From Imbricaverruca yamaguchii (taxonomy: Eukaryota; Arthropoda; Thecostraca; Neoverrucidae), in NCBI GenBank assembly GCA_034440575.1, contig JAOTOL010001210.1, positions 1 through 64,000 of the forward strand: a stretch of 64,000 nucleotides of DNA, in the 5' to 3' direction. The position numbers and the translations under genes are program-made. This document shows, one piece after another, positions 1 through 9,225 of this stretch. How positions within the stretch are numbered: position 1 is the first letter of the stretch; the number at the start of each line of letters is the position of its first letter. The notes under the pieces were generated by a model that saw only the letters and a program-made list of their open reading frames with translations, ran no database searches and was not told the DNA's origin.

Positions 1-401
1 CTGATGATCGGGTATATTGACACAGCTTTGACATAGCCTTCGGGGACCGTTCAAACATTTCTGTGTGCCGAAAGGTGCCAGAGATAAGTAGGCAGTACCT
101 AGTTAGGTACCTACGTAGCTAGATAGGTGCCTAACGAACAACGCGTTTGCCATTATTTTGGTTTTAAGAATAATCTTGGATATCAGTATAAGGTAAGGAT
201 GTTCATGACTGAAGCTGTCTGTCAATTTGTGTCCATTGTTCATCACATGATTATTTGCCTCATTTTGTGCTGCCTTTTTGGTGCAGCAGCCCAGCAGTGT
301 TTCATTTATGGGTTAATTTGCACTTTGGTGTTCTATCGATTCATGGAATTTATCCTTCCACTGTAATTTTCATGAATGTGACTAAGATGATGGGACCACT
401 C
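1..401. other. Unassigned flank with short palindromic TAGGTACC repeats
   Basis: No gene is supported here. Around 95-133 the sequence repeats TAGGTACC-like words (TTAGGTACCTACGTAGC and TAGGTGCCTAAC), which form a short imperfect palindrome. The 79-codon open stretch at 127-366 has no recognisable similarity and is probably chance. Confidence 0.4.
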
Positions 402-3080
402 ATAAAAGACATAAAGACATAAAGACATAAAAGATCAGTGCAACTCTGAGCCACAAGGGCCCTTCTTGGTTGCACTCTGTACACTGAACCAGTTGCCCAC
501 CAAATCTGCCAATCAGCCCTCCCTGTAATACTGAAAAGCAAGCCCTCTATTCTTATAATGATTGTCTATGCTGTTTTTAAAGATGTTCAATGTTCTGCTA
601 CTGACGATGTTTTCTGGCAGCTGGTTCCAGTGTTCCACTACCCTGTTGGTGAAGAAAGTTTGCCTTAACCTTGTTCTGCTGTGGTTAATTTTAATTTTGA
701 ATTTATGACCTCTAATTGCATCATTTCTGTTAAATTCAAACATTTCCCCAAGGTATCCCCTCTCCAGGCCATTGACAAATTTAAAGACCTCGATGAGATC
801 TCCTCTCAGCCTTCTATATCTAAGTGAAAACATATTCAATTTCTTCAATCTTTCCTCATATGCCAGGTTGCTTATGCCATTAACCATTTTTGTAGCCCTC
901 TTTTGTACTCTCTCTAAAAGCCAACAATCTTTTTCATAGCTAGGAGACCAAGCTTGGATGCAGTATTCCAAATGTGGCCTGACGTATGCACAGTAAAGCT
1001 TCCTGATCACTTCCTCACTTCTGTATGATACATTCCTATTTATTGCCCCGAGCATTCTCAGTGCCTTCTTCCTGGCTTCCTTGGTCTGTTCTGATGCCCC
1101 CAATTTTGTGTTTAGAATAACACCTAAATCCTTCTCCTGTTGAGTCACTGATAGCACTTGGCCACCCATCAAGTATGGAGCCTTCATATGCTGCTTACCT
1201 ACATGCATGATTTTGCACTTATCAAAGTTAAATTTCATTTGCCATTCTTCGGACCACTTCACAAGTTCGTCTAAGTCTTTTTGCAGCGAGATATGCTCAT
1301 CCTGACCTGTTATTGCCCTAAAGACCTTCAAATCATCTGCAAATTTCAAAACTTTACTGCTTAGGCCACTTTCAATGTTATTTACAAATATAATGAACAG
1401 TAATGGCCCTAGTACTGACCCCTGGGGGACTCCACTAAGAACATTTTGCCATGATGACTTTGTACCATTTAGCATCACTCTTTGCTGTCTATCTGAAAGC
1501 CACAACTCTATCCATTTTAAGATGCTACCTGCAATACCATGGGACTGAAGCTGTATCATTAACCGTTTATGGGGTACCTTGTCAAAGGCCTTACTAAAGT
1601 CAAGATATGCTACATCAACCTGATTTCCCTGATCAAATTGTTCTGTGGCGAAGTTCAAAAAGTCCAAGAGGTTTGTGAGACACGATCGTCCTTTTCTAAA
1701 TCCATGTTGAGTATCTTGAATCAATCTGCTACCTTCCAGATAACTAACTATTCTATCCTTGATAATTGATTCGAGTACCTTGCAGACTAGGGATGTGAGA
1801 CTTATTGGCCTATAGTTTTCAACTTTCCCTCTTTCTCCTTTCTTGAAAATAGGAACTACATTTGCCCTTTTCCAATCGGTTGGAATTTCATTATGTGAAA
1901 CTGATCTACAAAATATTATACTAAGTGGAAATGCCAGTTCCTTTTCAGTTTCCCGTAACACCCTAGCATAAATGTCATCAGGTCCTGCTGCCTTATTTGG
2001 CTTTATTTTCCTGATATGATTGTAAACAACATCACTACCAATGAAATCAACATCATTTGTCAGATCCCATGTATCTGAACTATGGTGTACGGTCGGCAGA
2101 TTGGTCATATCTTCCAATGTAAACACTGATTTGAACTGCTTGCTCAGCTCCTCAACCATCTCACTATCCTCACCCAATGTAGTCCCGTTTACTTCCAGTG
2201 GACCAATTGTGTTAGAAACTTTACTCAGCTTGTAGAAACTAAAGAACTTTTTACTGTCCCCATTACAGTTTCTAGCTAAATCCAGTTCCTTTGCTCGCTT
2301 TGCTGCTCTGGTTTTTTGCTTCACAGTGTCTCTAGCTTTTCGATACGCCTTTAGATTAATGACATTTGAGGCTTCTTTAAAAACTCTAAATGCAGTTTTC
2401 TTAGCCCTAATTGCTTTTATCACGTCTGGTGTAAGCCATGCTGGCTTTCCTACCCTTCTTTTGCGTCTTTGCTTTTGGGGGACATGTCTAATCTGAGTTT
2501 CCTTTAAGTAAGATTTGAACTTTTCCCACATTTCACAGGCATTTAAATTGGAGAATTCTTCTTCCCATCTGATGGCACTTAAAGCCGCTCTCATGCCGTT
2601 AAAGTCTGCTTTGTTGAAATTTGGAACCTTTACCAAATTATCCTTGATAGTTTCCCCTACATGTGCCTTGAATCTAACTATGTTATGGTCACTTTTTCCC
2701 AGAGTTTCGCCTACAGTCAAGTCTTGAACCAAGTCACTTAAATCCGAGAATACAAGGTCCAAGAATGAACCATGCCTGGTAGGTTCCGATACAAACTGGT
2801 GTAAGAACAGGTCCTCTTCAAGGCATTTCCTGAACATTTTGCATGATGGGGAGCCAACACCAGCATTTTCATAACCTTTTAGATTAAAGTCACCGAGAAT
2901 AAGGCACTTCCTCTTAAAGTTTCTACTGATTTCCTCACAAATCACCTTGTCAAGCTCCAGTTGCTGAGAATGTGGCAGGGTTCCTGATCGGTAGAAAGCT
3001 CCTATCCTAAGAGTATTGCTGTTGCCTTTTCCCACAGTGACATCAAGCCAAATGGACTCCACAGACACATTTTTATCCCC
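402..3080 (-). mobile_element. CR1-like non-LTR retrotransposon, copy A (5'-truncated, ORF2 intact)
   Basis: This is the best preserved LINE in the window. It lies on the minus strand and ends at its 3' side with a short tandem tail of TTTATGTC units at about 402-432, as is usual for CR1-type LINEs, which end in short repeats rather than poly(A). The body encodes an uninterrupted endonuclease plus reverse transcriptase frame (513-3068). The 5' part (ORF1, 5' UTR and the first part of the endonuclease) is absent: the element meets homopolymer-rich sequence at about 3070-3190 and unrelated DNA beyond. Copies B (about 4390-5421) and C (5493-6521) share its 3' end almost word for word. The lack of stops suggests a young insertion. 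Confidence 0.93.
513..3068 (-). CDS. LINE ORF2: APE-type endonuclease + reverse transcriptase (N-terminally truncated)
   Basis: The 851-codon frame carries out target-primed reverse transcription in CR1-type LINEs. The C-terminal half of an APE-like endonuclease is visible: ILGDFN at residues 57-62 and SDHNIV at 126-131 hold the catalytic Asp/Asn and Asp/His residues. The reverse transcriptase follows with YRPISL (419-424), AYLDFSKAFD (487-496), GVPQGSVLGPLLF (546-558) and the catalytic FADD (576-579). A CR1-type C-terminal region follows, with YVRPHLEYCIQAW, RVQKRATKMV and a WNQLPE box near the end. The first Met is only the first one in the surviving frame; the true start would lie upstream in missing sequence. 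There are no stops or frameshifts and all RT core residues are present, so the enzyme domain could be functional, although the endonuclease N-terminus is lost. Assignment to CR1 rather than a sister clade is by remembered motif pattern. Confidence 0.93.
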   Translation of the reverse strand: MSVESIWLDVTVGKGNSNTLRIGAFYRSGTLPHSQQLELDKVICEEISRNFKRKCLILGDFNLKGYENAGVGSPSCKMFRKCLEEDLFLHQFVSEPTRHGSFLDLVFSDLSDLVQDLTVGETLGKSDHNIVRFKAHVGETIKDNLVKVPNFNKADFNGMRAALSAIRWEEEFSNLNACEMWEKFKSYLKETQIRHVPQKQRRKRRVGKPAWLTPDVIKAIRAKKTAFRVFKEASNVINLKAYRKARDTVKQKTRAAKRAKELDLARNCNGDSKKFFSFYKLSKVSNTIGPLEVNGTTLGEDSEMVEELSKQFKSVFTLEDMTNLPTVHHSSDTWDLTNDVDFIGSDVVYNHIRKIKPNKAAGPDDIYARVLRETEKELAFPLSIIFCRSVSHNEIPTDWKRANVVPIFKKGERGKVENYRPISLTSLVCKVLESIIKDRIVSYLEGSRLIQDTQHGFRKGRSCLTNLLDFLNFATEQFDQGNQVDVAYLDFSKAFDKVPHKRLMIQLQSHGIAGSILKWIELWLSDRQQRVMLNGTKSSWQNVLSGVPQGSVLGPLLFIIFVNNIESGLSSKVLKFADDLKVFRAITGQDEHISLQKDLDELVKWSEEWQMKFNFDKCKIMHVGKQHMKAPYLMGGQVLSVTQQEKDLGVILNTKLGASEQTKEARKKALRMLGAINRNVSYRSEEVIRKLYCAYVRPHLEYCIQAWSPSYEKDCWLLERVQKRATKMVNGISNLAYEERLKKLNMFSLRYRRLRGDLIEVFKFVNGLERGYLGEMFEFNRNDAIRGHKFKIKINHSRTRLRQTFFTNRVVEHWNQLPENIVSSRTLNIFKNSIDNHYKNRGLAFQYYREG

Positions 3081-3186
3081 CCCCCCCCCCTTTTTGAGAA
3101 CTGAAAAAACTTTTCACAAAGAAAAAAAAAACCCCCCCCCTTCTTGGCCCCCCCCCATACCCAAAAAAAAAATTTAAAATTTTTGT
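3071..3186. other. Homopolymer-rich junction (C and A runs), probable low-quality sequence
   Basis: A run of 14 C, several A runs of 8-10 and further C runs of 7-9 follow one another within about 115 bp, exactly where the LINE frame ends. The pattern resembles base-calling or gap-filling error more than a natural satellite. It may hide the real 5' continuation of the LINE. Confidence 0.6.
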
Positions 3187-3299
3187 AAATTTTTGAAAAC
3201 ATATTTCTGTGAATGCTTATTTTTCAGTTTGTGAGCAGAATATCACCAATGATGGGCTTTGTGTTAGGTAGCAGCATAAAAGTAATGTTTAAAGAAAAT

Positions 3300-3640
3300 A
3301 AAAAATGCAGCATAACCTAACCTAACATAACCTAAACTTGCCCAACCTAACTTAACTTAACCTCCCTTTGGATAAAACCAATTAAAGTAAAATTTGCAAG
3401 ATTAAAACATTTTTTTTCTTCAAATCTCACAAAATAAATAATGGGCACTAGGCAACCACTATCTGTTCAAGTGCCCAAGTTATCAAACAAACAAACCAAA
3501 ATAAATAACTAACCCAGCATAACCTAATATAGCTTGCTTTTTTATATTTTTCTTTTCTTTTCCCTAATTTTGTTCCCAAATTTTTTAGAACAAAAATTTC
3601 AACCTAAACCTAAACTAACCAATCCTAACAGTACCTAACC
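3300..3640. repeat. Degenerate (CCTAA)n arthropod telomere-like sequence
   Basis: AACCTAACCTAACATAACC and related words cluster at about 3310-3362, with weaker ones at about 3510-3530 and 3600-3642. CCTAA/TTAGG is the telomere repeat of most arthropods; here it is interstitial and decayed. More copies lie at 3862-3898. No gene is visible in this stretch. Confidence 0.6.
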
Positions 3641-3657
3641 CATTTGTTTGTTTGTGG

Positions 3658-4078
3658 AAGCAAAAAGTAATCTTCAAGTAGGTGTTATTCCTCACACTTC
3701 CTTTATATCAACAATGCATTGGAGCCACCATCAGGTGACCGTCAGTCAGCTGTTGGTGACATCACTCAAATGTACAGACACACCTCCAGCCTGGTGTAGT
3801 GAATGGCCCCATAACATCACCAGGAATATTTCTAAGGAGGTGGGGCAGGTAGTGAAAACCTATTCTAACCTAACACTAACCTAACCAAACCTAACCCTTA
3901 TAGATATTCCTGGTGACACACTGGTCTTTCAGTGCACCCAGCTGGAGGTGTGTCTGTACATTTCAGTGATGTCACCAAGAGCTGACTGCCAGTCAGCTGA
4001 TGGCGATTCAGATGCATTGTTGATATAAAGGAAGTGTGAGGGGGCATTACTTGAAGAAAACAGAGGGAAAAATGTGTG
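3658..4078. repeat. Foldback repeat with ~170-bp inverted arms
   Basis: The plus strand at about 3674-3835 and the reverse complement of about 3902-4060 share long matches, including CACTTCCTTTATATCAACAA, TTGGTGACATCACT and TGTACAGACACACCTCCAGC. The arms are separated by about 65 bp containing CCTAA words. Both arms give similar conceptual peptides, which explains look-alike short ORFs on opposite strands; these are not genes. The structure fits a foldback element or an inverted duplication. Confidence 0.75.
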
Positions 4079-4389
4079 TAAAACTTGTTTTGTGAATGCC
4101 TCAAAGCACAATAATGTGAGCTTGTATGCATGTTCAAATGACCAATAAATAAAATAGGCACTAAGCTGAGTGCAGTGAAAACAACTTTTTCCTCATTCAA
4201 GAATGTACTTTGTTTCTTTCAGTTATTGACAGAGGAAAGTCAGTTTTGTACTGTCCAGTATGTTTCTGGGATGCTTGTGTGCAGTCATTTCAAACAGCAC
4301 CAATAGTCTTGATCTGTGCAAGAAATAGGATAGTTAGCAGGATGGATCATTTAGGAAACTCATTGTGGATTGTGATGTACCTAGTGAAG

Positions 4390-5421
4390 TTCCTAAGAGA
4401 GCAATTCTCATCAGTTTTCACTTTGACTCAAGTAGGTACCTACATGTAAAAATGCTGAAGGTTATACTATTGCAGGGATTAAGTTAGGGAATCTTACAAG
4501 AAATACACATGCTGTAGAACACCACATGCAGAAAGTAAAACCATTTAAAGCTCCAGGCTCTGATTACATTTGCTAGGCTTTTGGTTGTGTGCTAAAGTTA
4601 TAGCAGCTCCTCTATGTATCGTTTTCAGGCAAACTTTTCCAGTATTCTGACATATATACCTGAAAATGGCATAATGCAAATGTGGTGCCAATTTTCAGAA
4701 AGTGCAGTGAAAATGGGAAATTGCAGACCAGTCATCTTGACCTGACTAGTTTGCAGGATGCTAGGAAAACTTGTGAGTGGGAATGTTAAGCTTCAGACTC
4801 ATGGAAGGGATAACCTTTTGATGTGTGCCTACTCAACATGTATTTCAATGATCCAGATCTTACATTTTTGGGTTCATGGGATATGCAACTAAGGAAGTTG
4901 ACAATATAATTAGGGTACATGCAATATCCTGTATGTAATATAAGCCAAAAACAATTGTAGCTCAACTAGGAACAGGACAATCAATGCTAGGAATCCTTAG
5001 TAACAGTGCAAAATATATAATCAAGGAAGTTAGATTGAAACAAGTAATGCAATACTGTTTACATGCAAGGAGCCCATAGGAAGAGATAGGCATGCAAGAA
5101 AGAGTGCAATGCAAGGCTACTAACTACACTTATAATTGAGTTAGGAAATTTAGAATATGTGAGGAGGCTTACAGCATCAGATATGTACTCACTCAAGTGT
5201 AGGAAATTAAAGGGTGATAGGATTCTTGAGACATTTAAATTGTAAAAAGAATAGGCAATGCCAATTTGTATGATGCTCTTCTATCTAGGGTATCACATAA
5301 GGGGCATCAATTATTTGGGCTGATTGACAGATTTGGTGGGCAACTGGTTCAGTGTACAGAGTGCAACCAAGAAGGGCCCTTGTGGCTCATAGTTGCACTA
5401 ATCTTTTATGTCTTTATGTCT
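4390..5421 (+). mobile_element. CR1-like LINE, copy B (decayed, plus strand)
   Basis: Translating the plus strand in shifting frames recovers pieces of the copy A protein in the right order: REQFSSVFT near 4398, KPFKAPGSD near 4540, a NYRPISL-like segment near 4720, a RATKMVNG-like segment near 5110, SLKCRKLKGD near 5200, and the shared 3' end with TGTACAGAGTGCAACC at about 5355. The TTTATGTC tail lies at 5404-5421. Many stops and indels show that it is an old copy. Weak similarity may begin as early as 4210. Confidence 0.8.
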
Positions 5422-5492
5422 AATGTGACAGGAGTCTAGGTGTATACAGCTAAGCACCAAAACATTTTCAGTGGAAGGTTGGCATGTCATGA

Positions 5493-6521
5493 AGATATAA
5501 AGACATAAAAGATTAGTGCAACTATGAGCCACAAGGGCCCTTCTTGGTTGCACTCTGTACACTGAACCAGTTGCCCACCAAATCTGTCAATTAGCCCTCC
5601 CTGTAATACTGAAAACAAGCCCTCTATTCTTATAATGATTATGTATGCTGTTTTTAAAGATGTTCAATGTGCTGCTACTGACAAAGGTTTCTGGAAGCTG
5701 GCTCCAGTGTTCTACTACCCTGTTGGTGAAGACAAACTGTGAACCTTGTCCTGCTGTGGCTAACTTTAATTTTGAATTGATGACCTCTAATTGCATAATT
5801 TCTTTTAAATTCAAGCATTTCCCGAAGATATCCCTTCTCCAGGCCATGGACAAATTTAAAGACCTTGATGAGATCTCTCAGCCTTGTTTATCTAAGTGAG
5901 AACATATTCAATTTCTTCAATCTTTCCTCATATGCCAGGTTGCTTAAACCATTAACCATTTTTGTAGCCCTCTTTTGCACTCTCTCTAAAAGCCAACAAT
6001 CTTTTTCATAGCTAGGAGACCAAGCTTGGATGAAGTATTCCAAATATGGCCTGACATATGCACAGTAAAGCTTCCTGAAGACTTCCTCACTTCTGTATGA
6101 TACATTTCTATTTATTGCCCCAAGCATTCTCAGTGCCTTCTTCCTGGCTTCCTTGGTCTGTTCTGATGCCTGTTAATTCTTCTGTTCAGTCACTGATAGT
6201 ACTTGGCCACCCACCAAATATGGAACCTTCATATGCTACCTACCTATATGCATGTTTTTGCACTTATCAAAATTAAATTTCATTTGCCATTCTTTGGACC
6301 ACTTCACAACTTCGTTCTAAGTCTTTCTGCAGCAAGATATGCTCATTATAACCTGTTATTGCCCTAAAGATCTTCAAATCATCTGCAAATGTCAAAACCT
6401 TACTGCTTAGGCCACTTTCAATGTTATTTACAAGTATGAACAGTAGTGGCCCCAGTACTGACCCCTGGGGGGACTCCATTAAGAACATTTTGCCGTGATG
6501 ACTTTGTACCATTTAACATCA
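5493..6521 (-). mobile_element. CR1-like LINE, copy C (5'-truncated, frameshifted)
   Basis: The nucleotide sequence closely follows copy A from the tail (5493-5516) up to the segment after the GVPQGSVLGPLLF motif, where similarity stops near 6521. The frame is broken by several small indels; in-frame blocks lie at 5587-5853, 5888-6127 and 6273-6512. The catalytic FADD is retained in the last block. It is clearly younger than copy B because DNA similarity to copy A is high. It faces copy B tail to tail across a 71-bp spacer. Confidence 0.9.
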
Positions 6522-7160
6522 GCCGTCAAAGGCTGTGTCTTATGGCTCATATTTTTAGTGCAAAGGAACACATTAGGGTAATTTAAGATATCTGTGGTTG
6601 AATACATACAGTATATTCAACCATGATTGGCTATGTAAGCCACTTCTGGTCTTGGGTCAAGTAAGGTCACCTAATTTCAGAGGTCATATTACCATCTTCA
6701 TTCAGCATATGCTACAACACATTTTCTAGACTGCATTTTCACAGAGATCTTCAAAACTGACTTAAATGTTTGCATAAGCTATGCAATTTTGCATATCTGG
6801 CATGACCCCTTAGGTCATAGGGCATGTAAAGTGGTCACAGATGCATTTTCACAGAGGCATGGACCTGACCCCATCCTCCCCCAACGCCCAAAAATGAACC
6901 AGATCAAATGAAACATTGATATTTTGTCATGCAAAACCATAAACGTTTGGTGTTCCGGAAGCTTTCTCTATTTTATCGCTTTTTTAGGTTGAGATCCCCT
7001 AAGGAAAACCCTGGCCGTGCCACTGCAAATGGATATAATTGGCTGTCTCCAAGAGTCAAATTTGACTGCTGTATATTTTGCCATAGATAAGGATGTTAAA
7101 GTAATATAGAACATCGGTGTTGGTTGATGCATTCATTACATGACAACAATGATACAATCT
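6522..7160. other. Intergenic, no gene seen; possible DNA-transposon end
   Basis: No coding signal is visible. A short inverted repeat (GGTTGAATA and TATTCAACC) lies at about 6596-6622. The words CCCTGGCCGTGCCACTG at about 7009-7025 resemble, in reverse complement, the CAGTGGCRNRGCCAGGG termini common on arthropod hAT-like non-autonomous elements; no partner end was found. Confidence 0.35.
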
Positions 7161-7340
7161 GGGGGCGGGGATGGCCGAGTGGTTAAGGTGTCGGGCTATG
7201 GGTACCAAAGGTCCCGGGTTCGACTCTAGCGCCACTCAGGACATTTCCCAATCCTGCGGCCCACTGACGAAACAGTGTGGCTGTTCATCCTCCAGACACT
7301 CAAAATCGCATATTACAATGTTCTTGCTGTATCTCTCACA
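7161..7340 (+). mobile_element. tRNA-derived SINE, copy 1 (head and core)
   Basis: The head looks like a class II (Leu/Ser-like) tRNA with an A box TGGCCGAGTGG at 7172-7182 and a B box GGTTCGACTCT at 7217-7227. The following core, GGACATTTCCCAATCC then GAAACAGTGTGG, is shared with copies at 23.3 kb and 28.8 kb. I call it a SINE, not a tRNA gene, because the same core follows each head and the acceptor stem pairs poorly. RNA polymerase III would transcribe such an element from the internal A and B boxes. Confidence 0.8.
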
Positions 7341-7764
7341 CATAGTGATCGCAGCTGTCACATGGTGCCTGTTTCGGCATTTTGTCTCTGCATCTGGGAG
7401 AGATGACTGCCATTGATTTCTGTTAGTATATGGCATATCATGTGCAATTATTAAACCCTGTGGCTGAGCACAGGCATATTAAACATTGAACTAAAACATT
7501 GAAGTGACAACAATCAACCATTTCAGGCAGGAAAGCAGCACTTGTTATCCAGTTTGTAATGCCATTATTATGCAGCCTGATATTGTCTGAAAACGGACAT
7601 ATGTATATTTTACCTATGTTGGCCTCACATGTAAGGATGTCCTTGGTAACCTTTACATCGATTTGGAACAACTGGAATATCTTTTCCAGTTCTAACTGGT
7701 CATTGTATTTTCATAATTTCCGACATCCTGTTGTACTCGTTTCGACATCTCACACCTAACGAAA
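7341..7764. other. No feature recognised
   Basis: AT-balanced unique sequence with only short chance ORFs on both strands. The middle of SINE copy 1 may fade out here. Confidence 0.4.
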
Positions 7765-7769
7765 AAACA

Positions 7770-7990
7770 TTATTTTAGCACTGGTACAGCCAGACGCTGG
7801 CGATCGCATGTTGAGTATTTCTGCTGGGCTGGTTCAGCTTCTTGCTGAAGAATACCACTGGGATGGGCTGTCCATCCATCATCTCATGGGCTGCTGTACT
7901 GTTAAAACATGTGAACAATTAGTTTCTGCTGGATAGCTAGCCTGGCCCATCGTCAAAACATGGATGACTGGGATGAACACAAAACACCAA
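7770..7990 (-). mobile_element. Ty3/gypsy-type pol fragment (RT-RNase H junction)
   Basis: In two neighbouring minus-strand frames the sequence reads GQPIPVVFFSKKL and then PAQQKYSTCDRQRLAV. This matches the well-known Ty3/gypsy block at the RT to RNase H boundary (FFSKKL..PAE..YS..DRELLA). The frame changes in the middle and no longer ORF survives. It is a short, broken LTR-retrotransposon scrap; no LTRs were found beside it. Confidence 0.6.
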
Positions 7991-8199
7991 GAATGTCCAA
8001 GTACACACAGAACATGCAACATATGCTGCTGAAGGTGTCTTACATCACCATCAGCTTACCGCTCCTCCGCACAGGCACAGTTTGAGCGTGCCAACCATCC
8101 GAGCTTTGGCCGCAGATCCGCGCGCTGCGATCAAATTTATTGCGTCCGAAAATTAATTTGTCTGAATAGTTGATGACTTTTTGGATCCGAGACACTGTG

Positions 8200-8262
8200 G
8201 GAGACGCCATTAAACGTGGTCGTGCACAGAGTACGTCGTAAACCACCCAATAAACAATAAGA
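8200..8262 (+). mobile_element. tRNA-derived SINE, 3' tail only (copy 2)
   Basis: GTGCACAGAGTACGTCG followed by ACCACCCAATAAACAA matches the 3' ends of the minus-strand SINEs at 23.3 kb and 28.8 kb. It may be the displaced tail of copy 1 or a separate truncated copy. Confidence 0.6.
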
Positions 8263-8532
8263 CTAGATGCTTCATATGATGAATGTGTCATCTCTGATTG
8301 ATGTCACATTGCTTGGCACGGCATATATTTTGTATCGGATAATATTCATTTCACAGCAGGTCTGTTTTGGACTTCTTGGATCAGAAGTGTTCGTGGTGGG
8401 AACACTGCGTTTTCCAAACTCACCCCACCAACTTCTAGCATAATTTTGCTGGCCTATTAATTTGAGTATTACAACTGAGCGGTTCGGGGTCTGTATGCAC
8501 CACCTTTTTAAAGTTTCCCTGTGTACCGTCAG

Positions 8533-9225
8533 ATGTCGGGCTCGTCCGAGTGTTTCCGCTGCCCGGAGTCGGGGGCGCCGCCGCTGGATCTCGCCCTGGA
8601 CGAGCTGGGCATGCTGGCGGCGGTGCCGGCCAGTCGGCGACAGCACCAGGCGGAGACGCGCCGCCGCCGCCGGCGCTACACCATCTCGGCGCTGCAGCGG
8701 CACCTGGCGCCAGCCGCCTCCGAGCCGGCCGACCCGGCGCCGTCCAGCTCGGCGCAGATCGCCGACCAGATGAGCCGCATCCGACTGGACGGCGGCGGCG
8801 GCGAGCAGCTGCTGCAGGAGGAGCGGCACACCTTCGACACGCTCTACATCAACTGGGACTACGTGAGCAGCGTCGGCACCGGCCCGCTGCGGCCGGTCGT
8901 CGCCAAAGCGCACCGCGCGCGGCCGTACGAGTCGGCGGAGCGCAGCCGGCAGCGCAGCGGCGGCCGCGCGCGCACTTCCAGCTGGAGCCAGCAGCAACCG
9001 CTGGCGCTGGCCGCCGGGCCGGCGCGATCCGACGGTCCAGAGCCGGCGACGGCGCCCGGGGACGCCGCCGCCGGCGCGCTGGTGCGCTCGCTCAGCATGG
9101 AGAATCTGAAGCTGGGGGAGCCGGCCGACAGCGGGACGGACGCTGCTGCGGCGGCCGCCGCCGCCGGTCCCGACGTCGAGGTGATCAGTCGGAGGATCGA
9201 GGATCTCAGCGTGGAGTATCACTGA
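8533..9225 (+). CDS. Putative terminal exon, unknown Arg/Ala/Ser-rich protein
   Basis: An open frame of 230 codons lies in a sharply GC- and CpG-rich block and ends at TGA. Directly before the ATG there is a pyrimidine-rich stretch ending in CAG (8530-8532), a good 3' splice acceptor, so this may be an internal or last exon read straight through the ATG, or the ATG may be the start. Visible features are a Cys pair (CFRC, 7-10), an Arg tract (43-48) leading into RRYTIS, a central less biased block with FDTLYINWDYV (101-111), a Ser/Arg-rich part, RSLSMENL (185-192), an Ala tract (204-211) and an acidic end. RRYTIS and RSLSME could be phosphorylation sites for basophilic kinases; that is inference. 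I do not recognise the family. The block is also open on the minus strand, a by-product of composition. Codon-position bias and the central block favour the plus strand. Confidence 0.55.
   Translation: MSGSSECFRCPESGAPPLDLALDELGMLAAVPASRRQHQAETRRRRRRYTISALQRHLAPAASEPADPAPSSSAQIADQMSRIRLDGGGGEQLLQEERHTFDTLYINWDYVSSVGTGPLRPVVAKAHRARPYESAERSRQRSGGRARTSSWSQQQPLALAAGPARSDGPEPATAPGDAAAGALVRSLSMENLKLGEPADSGTDAAAAAAAAGPDVEVISRRIEDLSVEYH

Noticed and set aside
7161..7240. tRNA gene
   Set aside because: A and B boxes are present but the following core recurs at 23.3 and 28.8 kb and the acceptor stem is poor, so it is a SINE head.
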